Shown: one piece after another, positions 1 through 14,010 of the stretch | Numbering within the stretch: position 1 is the stretch's first letter | Layout of the letters: every line of letters begins with the position of its first letter | Assembly (NCBI GenBank): GCA_964019135.1 | Contig: OZ025265.1 | Span: forward strand, 6,454,318-6,518,317 | Direction of reading: 5' to 3' | Length of the DNA stretch: 64,000 nucleotides | Source: Arenicola marina | Taxonomy: Eukaryota; Annelida; Polychaeta; Arenicolidae | The notes under the pieces: generated by a model | What the model was told of the DNA's origin: nothing | Database searches by the model: none | Seen by the model: only the letters and a program-made list of their open reading frames with translations | Translations under genes and position numbers: made by a program

Positions 1-2039
1 ATGCGCCAGGGGGCGCCCTGCCCCTCCACCCACACAGCAACTGGAGGCCCCTTCATGCGCCAGGGGCGCCCTGCCCCTCCACCCACACAGCAACTGGAGG
101 CCCCTTCATGCGCCAGGGGGCGCCCTGCCCCTCCACCCGCACAGCAACTGGAGGCCCATTCATGCGCCAGGGGGCGCCCTACCCCTCCACCCACACAGCA
201 ACTGGAGGCCCCTTCATGCGCCATGGGGCGCCCTGCCCCTCCACCCACACAGCAACTGGAGGCCCCTTCATGCGCCATGCGGCGCCCTGCCCCTCCACCC
301 ACACAGCAACTGGAGGCTCCTTCATGCGCCAGGGGGCGCCCTGCCCCTCCACCCACACAGCAACTGGAGGCCTCTTCATGCGCCAGGGGGCGCCCTGCCC
401 CTCAACCCACACAGCAACTGGAGGCCCATCCATGCGCCAGGGGGCGCCCTGCCCCTCCACCCACACAGCAACTGGAGGCCCCTTCATGCGCCAGGGGCGC
501 CCTGCCCCTCCACCCACACAGCAACTGGAGGCCCCTTCATGCGCCAGGGGGCGCCCTGCCCCTCCACCCGCACAGCAACTGGAGGCCCATTCATGCGCCA
601 GGGGGCGCCCTGTCCCTCCACCCACACAGCAACTGGAGGCCCCTTCATGCGCCATGGGGCGCCCTGCCCCTCCACCCACACAGCAACTGGAGGCCCCTTC
701 ATGCGCCAGGGGGCGCCCTGCCCCTCCACCCACACAGCAACTGGAGGCCCCTTCATGCGCCAGGGGGCGCCCTGCCCCTCCACCCACACAGCAACTGGAT
801 GCCCCTTCATGCGCCAGGGGGCGCCCTGCCCCTCCACCCACACAGCAACTGGAGGCTCCTTCATGCGCCAGGGGGCGCCCTGCCCCTCCACCCACACAGC
901 AACTGGAGGCTCCTTCATGCGCCAGGGGGCGCCCTGCCCCTCCACCCACACAGCAACTGGAGGCCCCTTCATGCCCCAGGGGCGCCCTGCCCCTCCACCC
1001 ATACAGCAACCGGTGGCCCATTCATGCGCCAGGGGGCGCCCTGCACCTCCACCCACACAGCAACTGGAGGCCCCTTCATGCGCCAGGGGGCGCCCTGCCC
1101 CTCCACCCACACAGCAACTGGAGGCCCCTTCATGCGCCATGGGGCGCCCTGCCCCTCCACCCACACAGCAACTGGAGGCCCCTTCATGCGCCAGGGGGCG
1201 CCCTGCCCCTCCACCCACACAGCAACTGGAGGCCCCTTCATGCGCCAGGGGGCGCCCTGCCCCTCCACCCACACAGCAACTGGATGCCCCTTCATGCGCC
1301 AGGGGGCGCCCTGCCCCTCCACCCACACAGCAACTGGAGGCTCCTTCATGCGCCAGGGGGCGCCCTGCCCCTCCACCCACACAGCAACTGGAGGCTCCTT
1401 CATGCGCCAGGGGGCGCCCTGCCCCTCCACCCACACAGCAACTGGAGGCCCCTTCATGCCCCAGGGGCGCCCTGCCCCTCCACCCATACAGCAACCGGTG
1501 GCCCATTCATGCGCCAGGGGGCGCCCTGCCCCTCCACCCACACAGCAACTGGAGGCCCCTTCATGCGCCAGGGGGCGCCCTGCCCCTCCACCCACACAGC
1601 AACTGGAGACCCCTTCATGCGCCAGGGGGCGGCCTGCCCCTCCACCCACACAGCAACTGGAGACCCCTTCATGCGCCCGGGGGCGCCCTGCCCCTCCACC
1701 CACACAGCAACTGGAGGCCCCTTCATGCGCTAGGGGGCGCTCTGCCCCTCCACCCACACAGCAACTGGAGGCCCATTCATGCGCCAGGGGGCGCCCTGCA
1801 CCTCCACCCACACAGCAATTGGAGGCCCCTTCATGCGCCAGGGGGCGCCCTGCCCCTCCACCATCACACAGCAACTGGAGACTCCTTCATGCGCCAGGGG
1901 GCGCCCTGCCCCTCCACCCACACAGCAACTGGAGGCCCCTTCATGCGCCAGGGGGCGCCCTGCCCCTCTACCCACACAGCAACTGGAGGCCCCTTCATGG
2001 TCCAGGGGGCGCCCTGCCCCTCCACCCACACAGCAACTG

Positions 2040-5000
2040 GAGGCCCCTACATGCGCTAGGGGGCGCCCTGCCCCTCCACCCACACAGCAACTGGAGGCCC
2101 CTTCATGCGCCAGGGGGCGCCCTGCCCCTCCACCCACACAGCAACTGGATGTCCCTTCATGCGCCAGGGGGCGGCCTGCCCCTCCACCCACACAGCAACT
2201 GGAGGCCCCTTCATGCGCCAGGGGGCGCCCTGCCCCTCCACCCGCACAGCAACTGGATGCCCCTTTATGCGCCAGGTGGCGCCCTGTCCCTCCACCCACA
2301 CAGCAACTGGATGCCCCTTTATGCGCCAGGGGGCGCCCTGTCCCTCCACCCACACAGCAACTGGAGGCCCCTTCATGCGCCAGGGGGCGCCCTGCCCCTC
2401 CACCCACACGGCAACTGGAGACCCCTTCATGCGCCCGGGGGCGGCCTGCCTCTCCACCCACACAGCAACTGGAGGCCCCTTCATGCGCCAGGGGGCGCCC
2501 TGCCCCTCCACCCACACAGCAACTGGATGCCCCTTCATGCGCCAGGGGGCGCCCTGCCCCTCCACCCACACAGCAACTGGAGGCCCCTTCATGCGCCATG
2601 CGGCGCCCTGCCCCTCCACCCACACAGCAACTGGAGGCTCCTTCATGCGCCAGGGGGCGCCCTGCCCCTCCACCCACACAGCAACTGGAGGCCTCTTCAT
2701 GCGCCAGGGGGCGCCATGACCCTCCACCCACACAGAAACTGGAGGCCCATTCATGCGCCAGAGAGCGCCCTGCCCCTCCACCCACACAGCAACTGGAGGC
2801 CCCTTCATGCGCCAGGGGGCGCCCTGCCCCTCCACCCACAGAGCAACTGGAGGCCCCTACATGGGCTTGGGGGCGCCCTGCCCCTCCACCCACAGAGCAA
2901 CTGGAGGCCAATTCATGCGCCAGGGGGCGCCCTGCCCCTCCACCCACACAGCAACTGGAGGCCCCTTCATGCGCCAGGGGGCGCCCTGCCCCTCCACCCA
3001 CACAGCAACTGGAGACCCCTCCATGCGCCAGGGGGCGGCCTGCCCCTCCTCCCACACAGCAACTGGATGCCCATTCATGCGCCAGGGGGCGCCCTGCCCC
3101 TCCACCCACACAGCAACTGGATGCCCCTTTATGCGCCAGGGGGCGCCCTGTCCCTCCACCCACACAGCAACTGGAGGCCCCTTCATGCGCCAGGGGGCGC
3201 CCTGCCCCTCCACCCACACAGCAACTGGAGGCCACTTCATGCGTCAGGGGGCGCCCTGCCCCTCCACCCACACAGCAACTGGAGGCCCCTTCATGCGCCA
3301 GGGGGCGCCCTGCCCCTCCACTCACACAGCAACTGGAGGCCCCTTCATGCGCTAGGGGGCGCCCTGCCCCTCCACCCACACAGCAACTGGAGGCCCCTTC
3401 ATGCGCCAGGGGGCGCCCTGCCCCTCCACCCACACAGCAACTGGATGTCCCTTCATGCGCCAGGGGGCGGCCTGCCCCTCCACCCACACAGCAACTGGAG
3501 GCCCCTTCATGCGCCAGGGGGCGCCCTGCCCCTCCACCCACACAGCAACTGGATGCCCCTTTATGCGCCAGGTGGCGCCCTGTCCCTCCACCCACACAGC
3601 AACTGGAGGCCCCTTCATGCGCCAGGGGGCGCCCTGCCCCTCCACCCACACAGAAACTGGAGGCCCCTTCATGCGCCAGGGGGCGCCCTGCCCCTCCACT
3701 CACACAGCAACTGGAGGCCCCTTCATGCGCCAGGGGGCGCCCTGCCCTTCCACCCACACAGCAACTGGAGGCCCCTTCATGCGCCAGGGAGCGCCCTGCC
3801 CCTCCACCCACACAGCAACTGGAGGCCCCTTCATGCGCCAGGGGGCGCCCTGCCCCTCCACCCACACAGCAACTGGAGGCCCCTTCATGCGCCAGGGGGC
3901 GCCCTGCCCCTCCACCCACACAGCAACTGGAGGCCCCTTCATGCGCCAGGGGGCGCCCTGCCCCTCAACCCACACAGCAACTGGAGGCCCATCCATGCGC
4001 CAGGGGGCGCCCTGCCCCTCCACCCACACAGCAACTGGAGGCCCCTTCATGCGCCAGGGGCGCCCTGCCCCTCCACCCACACAGCAACTGGAGGCCCCTT
4101 CATGCGCCAGGGGGCGCCCTGCCCCTCCACCCGCACAGCAACTAGAGGCCCATTCATGCGCCAGGGGGCGCCCTGCCCCTCCACCCACACAGCAACTGGA
4201 GGCCCCTTCATGCGCCATGGGGCGCCCTGCCCCTCCACCCACACAGCAACTGGAGGCCCCTTCATGCGCCAGGGGGCGCCCTGCCCCTCCACCCACACAG
4301 CAACTGGAGGCCGCTACATGCGATAGGGGGCGCCCTGCCCCTCCACCCACACAGCAACTGGAGGCCCCTTCATGCGCCATGGGGCGCCCTGCCCCTCCAC
4401 CCACACAGCAACTGGAGGCCCCTTCATGCGCCAGGGGGCGCCCTGCCCCTCCACCCACACAGCAACTGGAGGCCCCTTCATGCGCCAGGGGGCGCCCTGC
4501 CCCTCCACCCACACAGCAACTGGAGGCCCATTCATGCGCCAGGGGGCGGCCTGCCCCTCCACCCACACGGCAACTGGAGACCCCTTCATGCGCCCGGGGG
4601 CGGCCTGCCTCTCCACCCACACAGCAACTGGAGGCCCCTTCATGCGCCAGGGGGCGCCCTGCCCCTCCACCCACACAGCAACTGGATGCCTCTTCATGCG
4701 CCAGGGGGCGCCCTGCCCCTCCACCCACACAGCAACTGGAGGCTCCTTCATGCGCCAGGGGGCGCCCTGCCCCTCCACCCACACAGCAACTGGAGGCTCC
4801 TTCATGCGCCAGGGGGCGCCCTGCCCCTCCACCCACACAGCAACTGGAGGCCCCTTCATGCCCCAGGGGCGCTCTGCCCCTCCACCCAAACAGCAACCGG
4901 TGGCCCATTCATGCGCCAGGGGGCGCCCTGCCCCTCCACCCACACAGCAACTGGAGGCCCCTTCATGCGCCAGGGGGCGCCCTGCCCCTCCACCCACACA

Positions 5001-6922
5001 GCAACTGGAGACCCCTTCATGCGCCAGGGGGCGGCCTGCCCCTCCACCCACACAGCAACTGGAGGCCCCTACATGCGCTAGGGGGCGCCCTGCCCCTCCA
5101 CCCACACAGCAACTGGAGGCCCCTTCATGCGCCAGGGGGCGCCCTGCCCCTCCACCCACACAGCAACTGGATGTCCCTTCATGCGCCAGGGGGCGGCCTG
5201 CCCCTCCACCCACACAGCAACTGGAGGCCCCTTCATGCGCCAGGGGGCGCCCTGCCCCTCCACCCACACAGCAACTGGATGCCCCTTTATGCGCCAGGTG
5301 GCGCCCTGTCCCTCCACCCACACAGCAACTGGATGCCCCTTTATGCGCCAGGGGGCGCCCTGTCCCTCCACCCACACAGGAACTGGAGGCCCCTTCATGC
5401 GCCAGGGGGCGCCCTGCCCCTCCACCCACACGGCAACTGGAGACCCCTTCATGCGCCCGGGGGCGGCCTGCCTCTCCACCCACACAGCAACTGGAGGCCC
5501 CTTCATGCGCCAGGGGGCGCCCTGCCCCTCCACCCACACAGCAACTGGATGCCCCTTCATGCGCCAGGGGGCGCCCTGCCCCTCCACCCACACAGCAACT
5601 GGAGGCCCCTTCATGCGCCATGCGGCGCCCTGCCCCTCCACCCACACAGCAACTGGAGGCTCCTTCATGCGCCAGGGGGCGCCCTGCCCCTCCACCCACA
5701 CAGCAACTGGAGGCCTCTTCATGCGCCAGGGGGCGCCGTGACCCTCCACCCAAACAGCAACTGGAGGCCCATTCATGCGCCAAAGAGCGCCCTGCCCCTC
5801 CACCCACACAGCAACTGGAGGCCCCTTCATGCGCCAGGGGGCGCCCTGCCCCTCCACCCACACAGCAACTGGAGGCCCCTTCATGGGCTAGGGGGCGCCC
5901 TGCCCCTCCACCCACAGAGCAAATGGAGGCCCATTCATGCGCCAGGGGGCGCCCTGCCCCTCCAGCCACACAGCAACTGGAGGCCCCTTCATGCGCCAGG
6001 GGGCGCCCTGCCCCTCCACCCACACAGCAACTGGAGACCCCTCCATGCGCCAGGGGGCGGCCTGCCCCTCCTCCCACACAGCAACTGGATGCCCATTCAT
6101 GCGCCAGGGGGCGCCCTGCCCCTCCACCCACGCAGCAACTGGATGCCCCTTTATGCGCCAGGGGGCGCCCTGTCCCTCCACCCACACAGCAACTGGAGGC
6201 CCCTTCATGCGCCAGGGGGCGCCCTGCCCCTCCACCCACACAGCAACTGGAGGCCACTTCATGCGTCAGGGGGCGCCCTGCCCCTCCACCCACACAGCAA
6301 CTGGAGGCCCCTTCATGCGCCAGGGGGCGCCCTGCCCCTCCACCCACACAGCAACTGGAGGCCCCTTCATGCGCTAGGGGGCGCCCTGCCCCTCCACCCA
6401 CACAGCAACTGGAGGCCCCTTCATGCGCCAGGGGGCGCCCTGCCCCTCCACCCACACAGCAACTGGATGTCCCTTCATGCGCCAGGGGGCGGCCTGCCCC
6501 TCCACCCACACAGCAACTGGAGGCCCCTTCATGCGCCAGGGGGCGCCCTGCCCCTCCACCCACACAGCAACTGGATGCCCCTTTATGCGCCAGGTGGCGC
6601 CCTGTCCCTCCACCCACACAGCAACTGGAGGCCCCTTCATGCGCCAGGGGGCGCCCTGCCCCTCCACCCACACAGCAACTGGAGGCCCCTTCATGCGCCA
6701 GGGGGCGCCCTGCACCTCCACTCACACAGCAACTGGAGGCCCCTTCATGCGCCAGGGGGCGCCCTGCCCTTCCACCCACAGAGCAACTGGAGGCCCCTTC
6801 ATGCGCCAGGGAGCGCCCTGCCCCTCCACCCACACAGCAACTGGAGGCCCCTTCATGCGCCAGGGGGCGTCCTGCCCCTCCACCCACACAGCAACTGGAG
6901 GCCCCTTCATGCGCCAGGGGGC
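2040..6922. repeat. Block duplication of about 1.9 kb inside the 54-bp array, 3022 bp apart
   Basis: Variant units recur in the same order at a constant offset of 3022 bp: the CCTACATGCGCTAGG variant at 2046 and 5068, and the CCAGGGAGCGCC variant at 3784 and 6806. The matched blocks are about 2040-3900 and 5062-6922. The offset is 56 units of 54 bp minus two bases, which the 53-bp units can account for. Single-base differences between blocks show that the copy is not perfect. Confidence 0.8.
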
Positions 6923-8299
6923 GCCCTGCCCCTCCACCCACACAGCAAGTGGAGGCCCATTCATGCGCCAGGGGGCGCCCTGCCCCTCCTCCCACACAGC
7001 AACTGGAGGCGCCTTCATGCGCCAGGGGGCGCCCAGGCCCTCCACCCACACAGCAACTGGAGACCCCTTCATGCGCCAGGGGGCGGCCTGCCCCTCCACC
7101 CACACAGCAACTGGAGACCCCTTCATGCGCCCGGGGGCGGCCTGCCCCTCCACCCACACAGCTACTGGAGGCCCCTTCATGCGCCAGGGGGCGCCCTGCC
7201 CCTCCACCCACACAGCAACTGGATGCCGATTCATGCGCCAGGGGGCGCCCCGCCCCTCCACCCACACAGCAACTGGAGGCCCCTTCATGCGCCAGGGGGC
7301 GCCCTGCCCCTCCACCAACACAGCAACTGGAGGCCCCTTCGTGCGCCAGGGGGCGCCCTGCCCCTCCACCCACACATCAACTGGAGGCCCCTTCATGCGC
7401 CAGGGGGCGCCCTGCCCCTCCACCCACACAGCAACTGGAGGCCCATTCATGCGCCAGGGAGCGCCCTGCCCCTCAACCCACACAGCAACTGGAGGCCCCT
7501 TCATGAGCCAGGGGGCGCCCTGTCCCTCCACTCACACAGCAACTGGAGGCCACTTCATGCGCAAGGGGCGCCCTGCCCCTCCACCCACACAGCAACTGGA
7601 GGCCCATTCATGCGCCAGGGGGCGCCCTGCCCCTCCACGCACACAGCAACTAGAGGCCCCTTCATGCGCCAGGGGGCGCCCTGCCCCTCTACCCACACAG
7701 CAACTGGAGGCCCCTTCATGCGCCAGGGGGCGGCCTGCCCCTCCACCCACACAGCAACTGGAGGCCCCTTCATGCGCCAGGGGGCGCCCTGCCCCTCCAC
7801 CCAGACAGCAACTGGATGCCCCTTTATGCGCCAGGGGGCGCCCTGTCCCTCCACCCACACAGCAACTGGAGGCCCCTTCATGCGCCAGGGGGCGCCCTGC
7901 CCCTCCACCCACACAGCAACTGGAGGCCCATTCATGCGCGTGGGGGCGCCCTGACCCTCCACCCACACAGCAACTGGAGGCCCCTTCATGCGCCAGGGGG
8001 CGCCCAGCCCCTCCACCCACACAGCTACTGGAGACCCCTTCATGCGCCAGGGGGTGGCCTGCCCCTCCACCCACACAGCAACTGGAGACCCCTTCATGCG
8101 CCCGGGGGCGGCCTGCCTCTCCACCCACACAGCAACTGGAGGCCCCTTCATGCGCCAGGGGGCGCCCTGCCCCTCCACCCACACAGCAACTGGATGCCCC
8201 TTCATGCGCCAGGGGGCGCCCTGTCCCTCCACCCACACAGCAACTGGAGGCCCCTTCATGCGCCAGGGGGCGCCCTGCCCCTCCACCCACACAGCAACT

Positions 8300-10640
8300 G
8301 GAGGCCCCTTCATGGGCCAGGGGGCGCCCTGCCCCTCCACCCACACTGCAACTGGAGGCCCCTTCATGCGCCAGGGGGCGCCCTGCCCCTCCACCCACAC
8401 AGCAACTGGAGGCCCATTCATGCGCCAGGGAGCGCCCTGCCCCTCCACCCACACAGCAACTGGAGGCCCCTTCATGCGCCAGGGGGCGCCCTGCCCCTCC
8501 ACCCACACAGCAACTGGAGGCCCCTTCATGCGCTAGGGGGCGCTCTGCCCCTCCACCCACACAGCAACTGGAGGCCCATTCATGCGCCAGGGGGCGCCCT
8601 GCACCTCCACCCACACAGCAACTGGAGGCCCCTTCATGCCCCAGGGGGCGCCCTGCCCCTCCACCCACAAAAGCAACTGCAGGCCCCTTCATGCGCCAGG
8701 GGGCGCCCTGCCCCTCCACCCACACTGCAACGGGAGGCCCCTTCATGCGCCAGGGGGCGCCCTGCCCCTCCACCCACACAGCAACTGGAGGCCGATTGAT
8801 GCGCCAGGGAGCGCCCTGCCCCTCCACCCACACAGCAACTGGAGGCCCCTTCATGCGCCAGGGGGCGGCCTGCCCCTCCACCCACACAGCAACTGGAGGC
8901 CCCTTCATGCGCCAGGGGGCGCCCTGCCCCTCCACCCACACAGCAACTGGAGGCCCCTTTATGCGCCAGGGGGCGCCCTGTCCCTCCACCCACACAGCAA
9001 CTGGAGGTCCCTTCATGCGCCAGGGGGCGCCCTGCAACTCCACCCACACAGCAACTGGAGGCCCCTTCATGCGCCAGGGGGCGCCCTGCCCCTCCACCCA
9101 CACAGCAACTGGAGGCCCCTTCATGCGCCAGGGGGCGCCTTGCCCCTCCACCCACACAGCAACTGGAGGCCCCTTCATGCGCCAGGGGGCGCCCTGCCCC
9201 TCCACCCACACAGCAACTGGAGGCCCCTTCATACGCCAGGGGGCGCCCTGCCCCTCCACCCAAACAGCAACTGGAGGCCTCTTCATGCGCCAGGGGGCGC
9301 CCTGTCCCTCCACCCACACAGCAACTGGAGGCCCCTTCATGCGCCAGGGGGCGCCCTGCCCCTCCACCCACACAGCAACTGGAGGCCCCTTCATGGGCCA
9401 GGGGGCGCCCTGCCCCTCCACCCACACTGCAACTGGAGGCCCCTTCATGCGCCAGGGGGCGCCCTGCCCCTCCACCCACACAGCAACTGGAGGCCCCTTC
9501 ATGCGCCAGGGGGCGCCCTGCCCCTCCACCCACACAGCAACTGGAGGCCCCTTCATGCGCCAGGGGGCGCCCTGCCCCTCCACCCACACAGCAACTGGAG
9601 GCCCCTTCATGCGCTAGGGGGCGCTCTGCCCCTCCACCCACACAGCAACTGGAGGCCCATTCATGCGCCAGGGGGCGCCCTGCACCTCCACCCACACAGC
9701 AACTGGAGGCCCCTTCATGCCCCAGGGGGCGCCCTGCCCCTCCACCCACACAGCAACTGGAGACCCCTTCATGCGCCAGGGGGCGGCCTGCCCCTCCACC
9801 CACACAGCTAGCAACTGGAGGCCCCTTCCTGCGCCAGGGGGCGCCCTGCCCCTCCACCCACACAGCAACTGGAGGCCCCTTCATGCGCCAGGGGGCGCCC
9901 TGCCCCTCCACCCACACAGCAACTGGAGGCCCCTTTATGCGCCAGGGGGCGCCCTGTCCCTCCACCCACACAGCAACTGGAGGCCCCTTCATGCGCCAGG
10001 GGGCGCCCTGCCCCTCCACCCACACAGCAACTGGAGGCCCCTTCATGCGCCAGGGGGCGCCCTGCCCCTCCACCCACACAGCAACTGGGGGCCCCTTCAT
10101 GCGCCAGGGGGCGCCCTGCCCCTCCACCCACACAGCAACTGGAGGCCCCTTTATGCGCCAGGGGGCGCCCTGCCCCTCCACCCACACAGCAACTGGAGGC
10201 CCATTCATGCGCCAGGGGGCGCCCTGCACCTCCACCCACACAGCAACTGGAGGCCCCTTCATGCCCCAGGGGGCGCCCTGCCCCTCCACCCACACAGCAA
10301 CTGGAGACCCCTTCATGCGCCAGGGGGCGGCCTGCCCCTTCACCCACACAGCAACTGGAGGCCCCTTCATGCGCCAGGGGGCGGCCTGCCCCTCCACCCA
10401 CAAAAGCAACTGCAGGCCCCTTTATGCGCCAGGGGGCGCCCTGCCCCTCCACCCACACTGCAACGGGAGGCCCCTTCATGCGCCAGGGGGCGCCCTGCCC
10501 CTCCACCCACACAGCAACTGGAGGCCGATTCATGCGCCAGGGAGCGCCCTGCCCCTCCACCCACACAGCAACTGGAGGCCCCTTCATGCGCCAGGGGGCG
10601 GCCTGCCCCTCCACCCACACAGCAACTGGAGGCCCCTTCA
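8300..10640. repeat. Overlapping block duplications inside the 54-bp array (offsets about 1081 and 1733 bp)
   Basis: The CATGGGCCAGG variant at 8311 recurs at 9392 (offset 1081). The rare ACAAAAGCAACTGCAGG variant at 8667 recurs at 10400 (offset 1733), and the units after it (GCAACGGGAGG, then GAGGCCGATT) recur in the same order. The part around 9800 carries a four-base insertion in one unit, which helps explain offsets that are not exact multiples of 54. Confidence 0.7.
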
Positions 10641-11540
10641 TGCGCCAGGGGGCGCCCTGCCCCTCCACCCACACAGCAACTGGAGGCCCCTTTATGCGCC
10701 AGGGGGCGCCCTGTCCCTCCACCCACACAGCAACTGGAGGTCCCTTCATGCGCCAGGGGGCGCCCTGCAACTCCACCCACACAGCAACTGGAGGCCCCTT
10801 CATGCGCCAGGGGGCGCCCTGCCCCTCCACCCACACAGCAACTGGAGGCCCCTTCATGCGCCAGGGGGCGCCTTGCCCCTCCACCCACACAGCAACTGGA
10901 GGCCCCTTCATGCGCCAGGGGGCGCCCTGCCCCTCCACCCACACAGCAACTGGAGGCCCCTTCATACGCCAGGGGGCGCCCTGCCCCTCCACCCAAACAG
11001 CAACTGGAGGCCTCTTCATGCGCCAGGGGGCGCCCTGCCCCTGCACCCACACAGCAACTGGAGGCCCCTTCATGCGCCAGGGGGCGCCCTGCCCCTCCAC
11101 CCACACAGCAACTGGAGGCCTCTTCATGCGCCAGGGGGCGCCCTGCCCCTTCACCCACACAGCAACTGGAGGCCCCTTCATGCGCCAGGGGGCGCCCTGC
11201 CCCTCCATCCACACAGCAACTGGAGGCCCCTTCATGCGCCAGGGGGCGCCCTGCCCCTCCATCCACACAGCAACTGGAAGCCCCTTCATGCGCCAGGGGG
11301 CGCCCTGCGCCTCCAAACACACAGCAGCTGGAGGCCCCTTCATGCGCCAGGGGGCGCCCTGGCCCTCCACCCACACAGCAACTGGAGGCCCCTTCATGCG
11401 CCAGGGACCGCCCTGCCCCTCCACCCACACAGCAGCTGGAGGCCCCTTCATGTGCCAGGTGGCGCCCTGCCCCTCCACCCACACAGCAGCTGGAGGCCCC
11501 TTCATGCGCCAGGGGGCGCCCTGGCCCTCCACCCACACAG

Positions 11541-13248
11541 CAGCTGGAGACCCCTTCATGCGCCAGGGGGCGCCCTGCCCCTCCACCAACACAGCAACTG
11601 GAGGCCCATTCATGCGCCAGGGGGCGCCCTGCCCCTCCACCCACACAGCAACTGGAGGCCCCTTCATGCGCCAGGGGGCGCCCTGCCCCTCCACCCACAC
11701 AGCAACTGGAGACCCCTTCATGCGCCAGAGGGCGGCCTGCCCCTCCACCCACACAGCAACTGGAGGCCCCTTCATGCGCCAGGGGGCGGCCTGCCCCTCC
11801 ACCCACACAGCAACTGGAGGCCTCCTCATGCGCCAGGGGGCGCCCTGCCCCTCCACCCACACAGCAACTGGATGCCCCTTTATGCGCCAGGGGGCGCCCT
11901 GTCCCTCCACCCACACAGCAACTGGAGGCCCCTTCATGCGCCAGGGGGCGCCCTGCCCCTCCACACACACAGCAACCGGAGGCCCATTCATGCGCGAGGG
12001 GGCGCCCTGCCCCTCCACCCACACAGCAACTGGAGGCCCCTTCATGCGCCAGGGGGCGCCCAGCCCCTCCACCCACACAGCAGCTGGAGGCCCCTTCATG
12101 CGCCAGGGGGCGCCCTGGCCCCCCACCCACACAGCAACTGGAGGCCCCTTCATGCGCCAGGGGGCGCCCTGGCCCTCCACCCACACAGCAACTGGAGACC
12201 CCTTCATGCGCCAGGTATCGCCCTGCCCCTCCACCCACACAGCAGCTGGAGGCCCCTTCATGCGCCAGGGGGCGCCCTGCCCCTCCACCCACACAGCAAC
12301 TGGAGGCCCCTTCATGCGCCAGGGGGCGCCCTGCCCCTCCTCCCACAGTGCAACTGGAGGCCCCTTCATGCGCCAGGGGGCGCCCTGCCCCTCCACCCAC
12401 ACAGCAACTGGAGGCCCATTCATGCGCCAGGGGGCGCCCTGCCCCTCCACCCACACAGCAGCTGGAGACCCCTTCATGCGCCAGGGGGCGCCCTGCCCCT
12501 CCACCAACACAGCAACTGGAGGCCCATTCATGCGCCAGGGGGCGCCCTGCCCCTCCACCCACACAGCAACTGGAGGCCCCTTCATGCGCCAGGGGGCGGC
12601 CTGCCCCTCCACCCACACAGCAACTGGAGGCCCCTTCATGCGCCAGGGGGCGGCCTGCCCCTCCACCCACACAGGAACTGGAGGCCTCCTCATGCGCCAG
12701 GGGGCGCCCTGCCCCTCCACCCACACAGCAACTGGATGCCCCTTTATGCGCCAGGGGGCGCCCTGTCCCTCCACCCACACAGCAACTGGAGGCCCCTTCA
12801 TGCGCCAGGGGGCGCCCTGCCCCTCCACACACACAGCAACCGGAGGCCCATTCATGCGCGAGGGGGCGCCCTGCCCCTCCACCCACACAGCAACTGGAGG
12901 CCCCTTCATGCGCCAGGGGGCGCCCAGCCCCTCCACCCACACAGCAGCTGGAGGCCCCTTCATGCGCCAGGGGGCGCCCTGGCCCCCCACCCACACAGCA
13001 ACTGGAGGCCCCTTCATGCGCCAGGGGGCGCCCTGGCCCTCCACCCACACAGCAACTGGAGACCCCTTCATGCGCCAGGTACCGCCCTGCCCCTCCACCC
13101 ACACAGCAGCTGGAGGCCCCTTCATGCGCCAGGGGGCGCCCTGCCCCTCCACCCACACAGCAACTGGAGGCCCCTTCATGCGCCAGGGGGCGCCCTGCCC
13201 CTCCACCCACAGTGCAACTGGAGGCCCCTTTAATGCGCCAGGGGGCGG
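11541..13248. repeat. Block duplication of about 0.9 kb at the right side of the 54-bp array
   Basis: The CTCCACCAACACAGC variant occurs at 11581 and 12499 (offset 918 = 17 x 54). Further right, the CCACACACACAGCAACCGG variant (11961 and 12825) and the CAGGTA variant (12212 and 13076) have an offset of 864 = 16 x 54. One unit, probably the one with CCAGAGGGCGG near 11727, is therefore missing from the second copy. Confidence 0.8.
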
Positions 13249-13442
13249 CCTGCCCCTCCACCCACACAGCAACTGGAGGCCCATTCATGCGCCAGGGGGC
13301 GCCCTGCCCCTCCACCCACACAGCAACTGGAGGCCCCTTCATGCGCCAGGGGGCGCCCTGCCCCTCCACCCACACAGCAACTGAAGGCCCCTTCATGCGC
13401 CAGGGGGCGCCCTGCCCCTCCACCCACACAGCAACTGGAGGC

Positions 13443-14010
13443 GGACAGGTTTTTTTCATCCAGCTTGGAGAAGACGGCTAATCTTCATCCTCCAATCTCA
13501 TCAGTTATATTTCTTGTGAAGATGCTCCTTTATAGGAATAAAACATGTGAGTTAAATCGTAACATACTACTTAGGACCAGTACGCACTTTAGGGATTAAA
13601 CCATCTTGAGTGGGCGTTATGCTTCGCAGGCCAGCTGCCTATGGTTGGCTTTGTACTACTCTAGGGTGACATCCTATTGACAGCAGCGCCACCTGCCGAA
13701 CAGTGTCGCAGATAACGTCGTGCGTGTTGTGTCAGCAAAGCGTGAACTGAGCAGCTGTTTGGCGTATAACAGTATGAATGTCAACACAAAACTGACATCA
13801 CATCCCGTGTGACCAAATGCGTTCACTCGCCGTGTGAAGGACGCGTATGCTATCCACATAATGGTGTAATGTATGCAACATTAATATCTTTTGTGGAATT
13901 ACACAAACATTGTACAAGCTGATACGAAAACATTTATTTTGGACAATCTATAAGATTATGTGCGCGGATATGATGTTGTCACTCTTGTCAAAGTGAGCTT
14001 TTCGAACATA
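13443..14010. other. Single-copy spacer between the 54-bp and 41-bp arrays
   Basis: About 570 bp of AT-richer, non-repetitive sequence with a T run just after the array edge. Only short chance open frames occur (for example 61 codons on minus, 13674-13859). I recognise no gene, RNA or element here. Confidence 0.6.

Larger units (their letters stand above)
1..13442. repeat. 54-bp minisatellite array, about 250 units, cut by the window start
   Basis: A GC-rich unit of 54 bp repeats from the first base to about 13442. It contains ATGCGCCAGGGGGCGCCCTG, then a C-rich tract and CAGCAACTGGAGG. Occasional 53-bp units lack one G in the G run, and a few units carry small insertions (for example four extra bases near 9807). 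Because 54 is divisible by three and the unit lacks stops, frames stay open on both strands, reading as 18-residue repeats such as MRQGAPCPSTHTATGGPF on plus and a different peptide on minus. Each 53-bp unit shifts the frame without closing it, so this is not evidence of coding. The left end lies outside the window. The right end is clean: the last unit breaks off inside GGAGGC. Confidence 0.95.

Noticed and set aside
1-13481. Very long open frames (up to 1517 codons) reading as 18-residue repeat proteins such as MRQGAPCPSTHTATGGPF
   Set aside because: Frames are open on both strands and in several registers because the 54-bp unit has no stops and its length is a multiple of three; 53-bp units shift frame freely. 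No unique flanking domain, signal peptide or splice context supports a gene.
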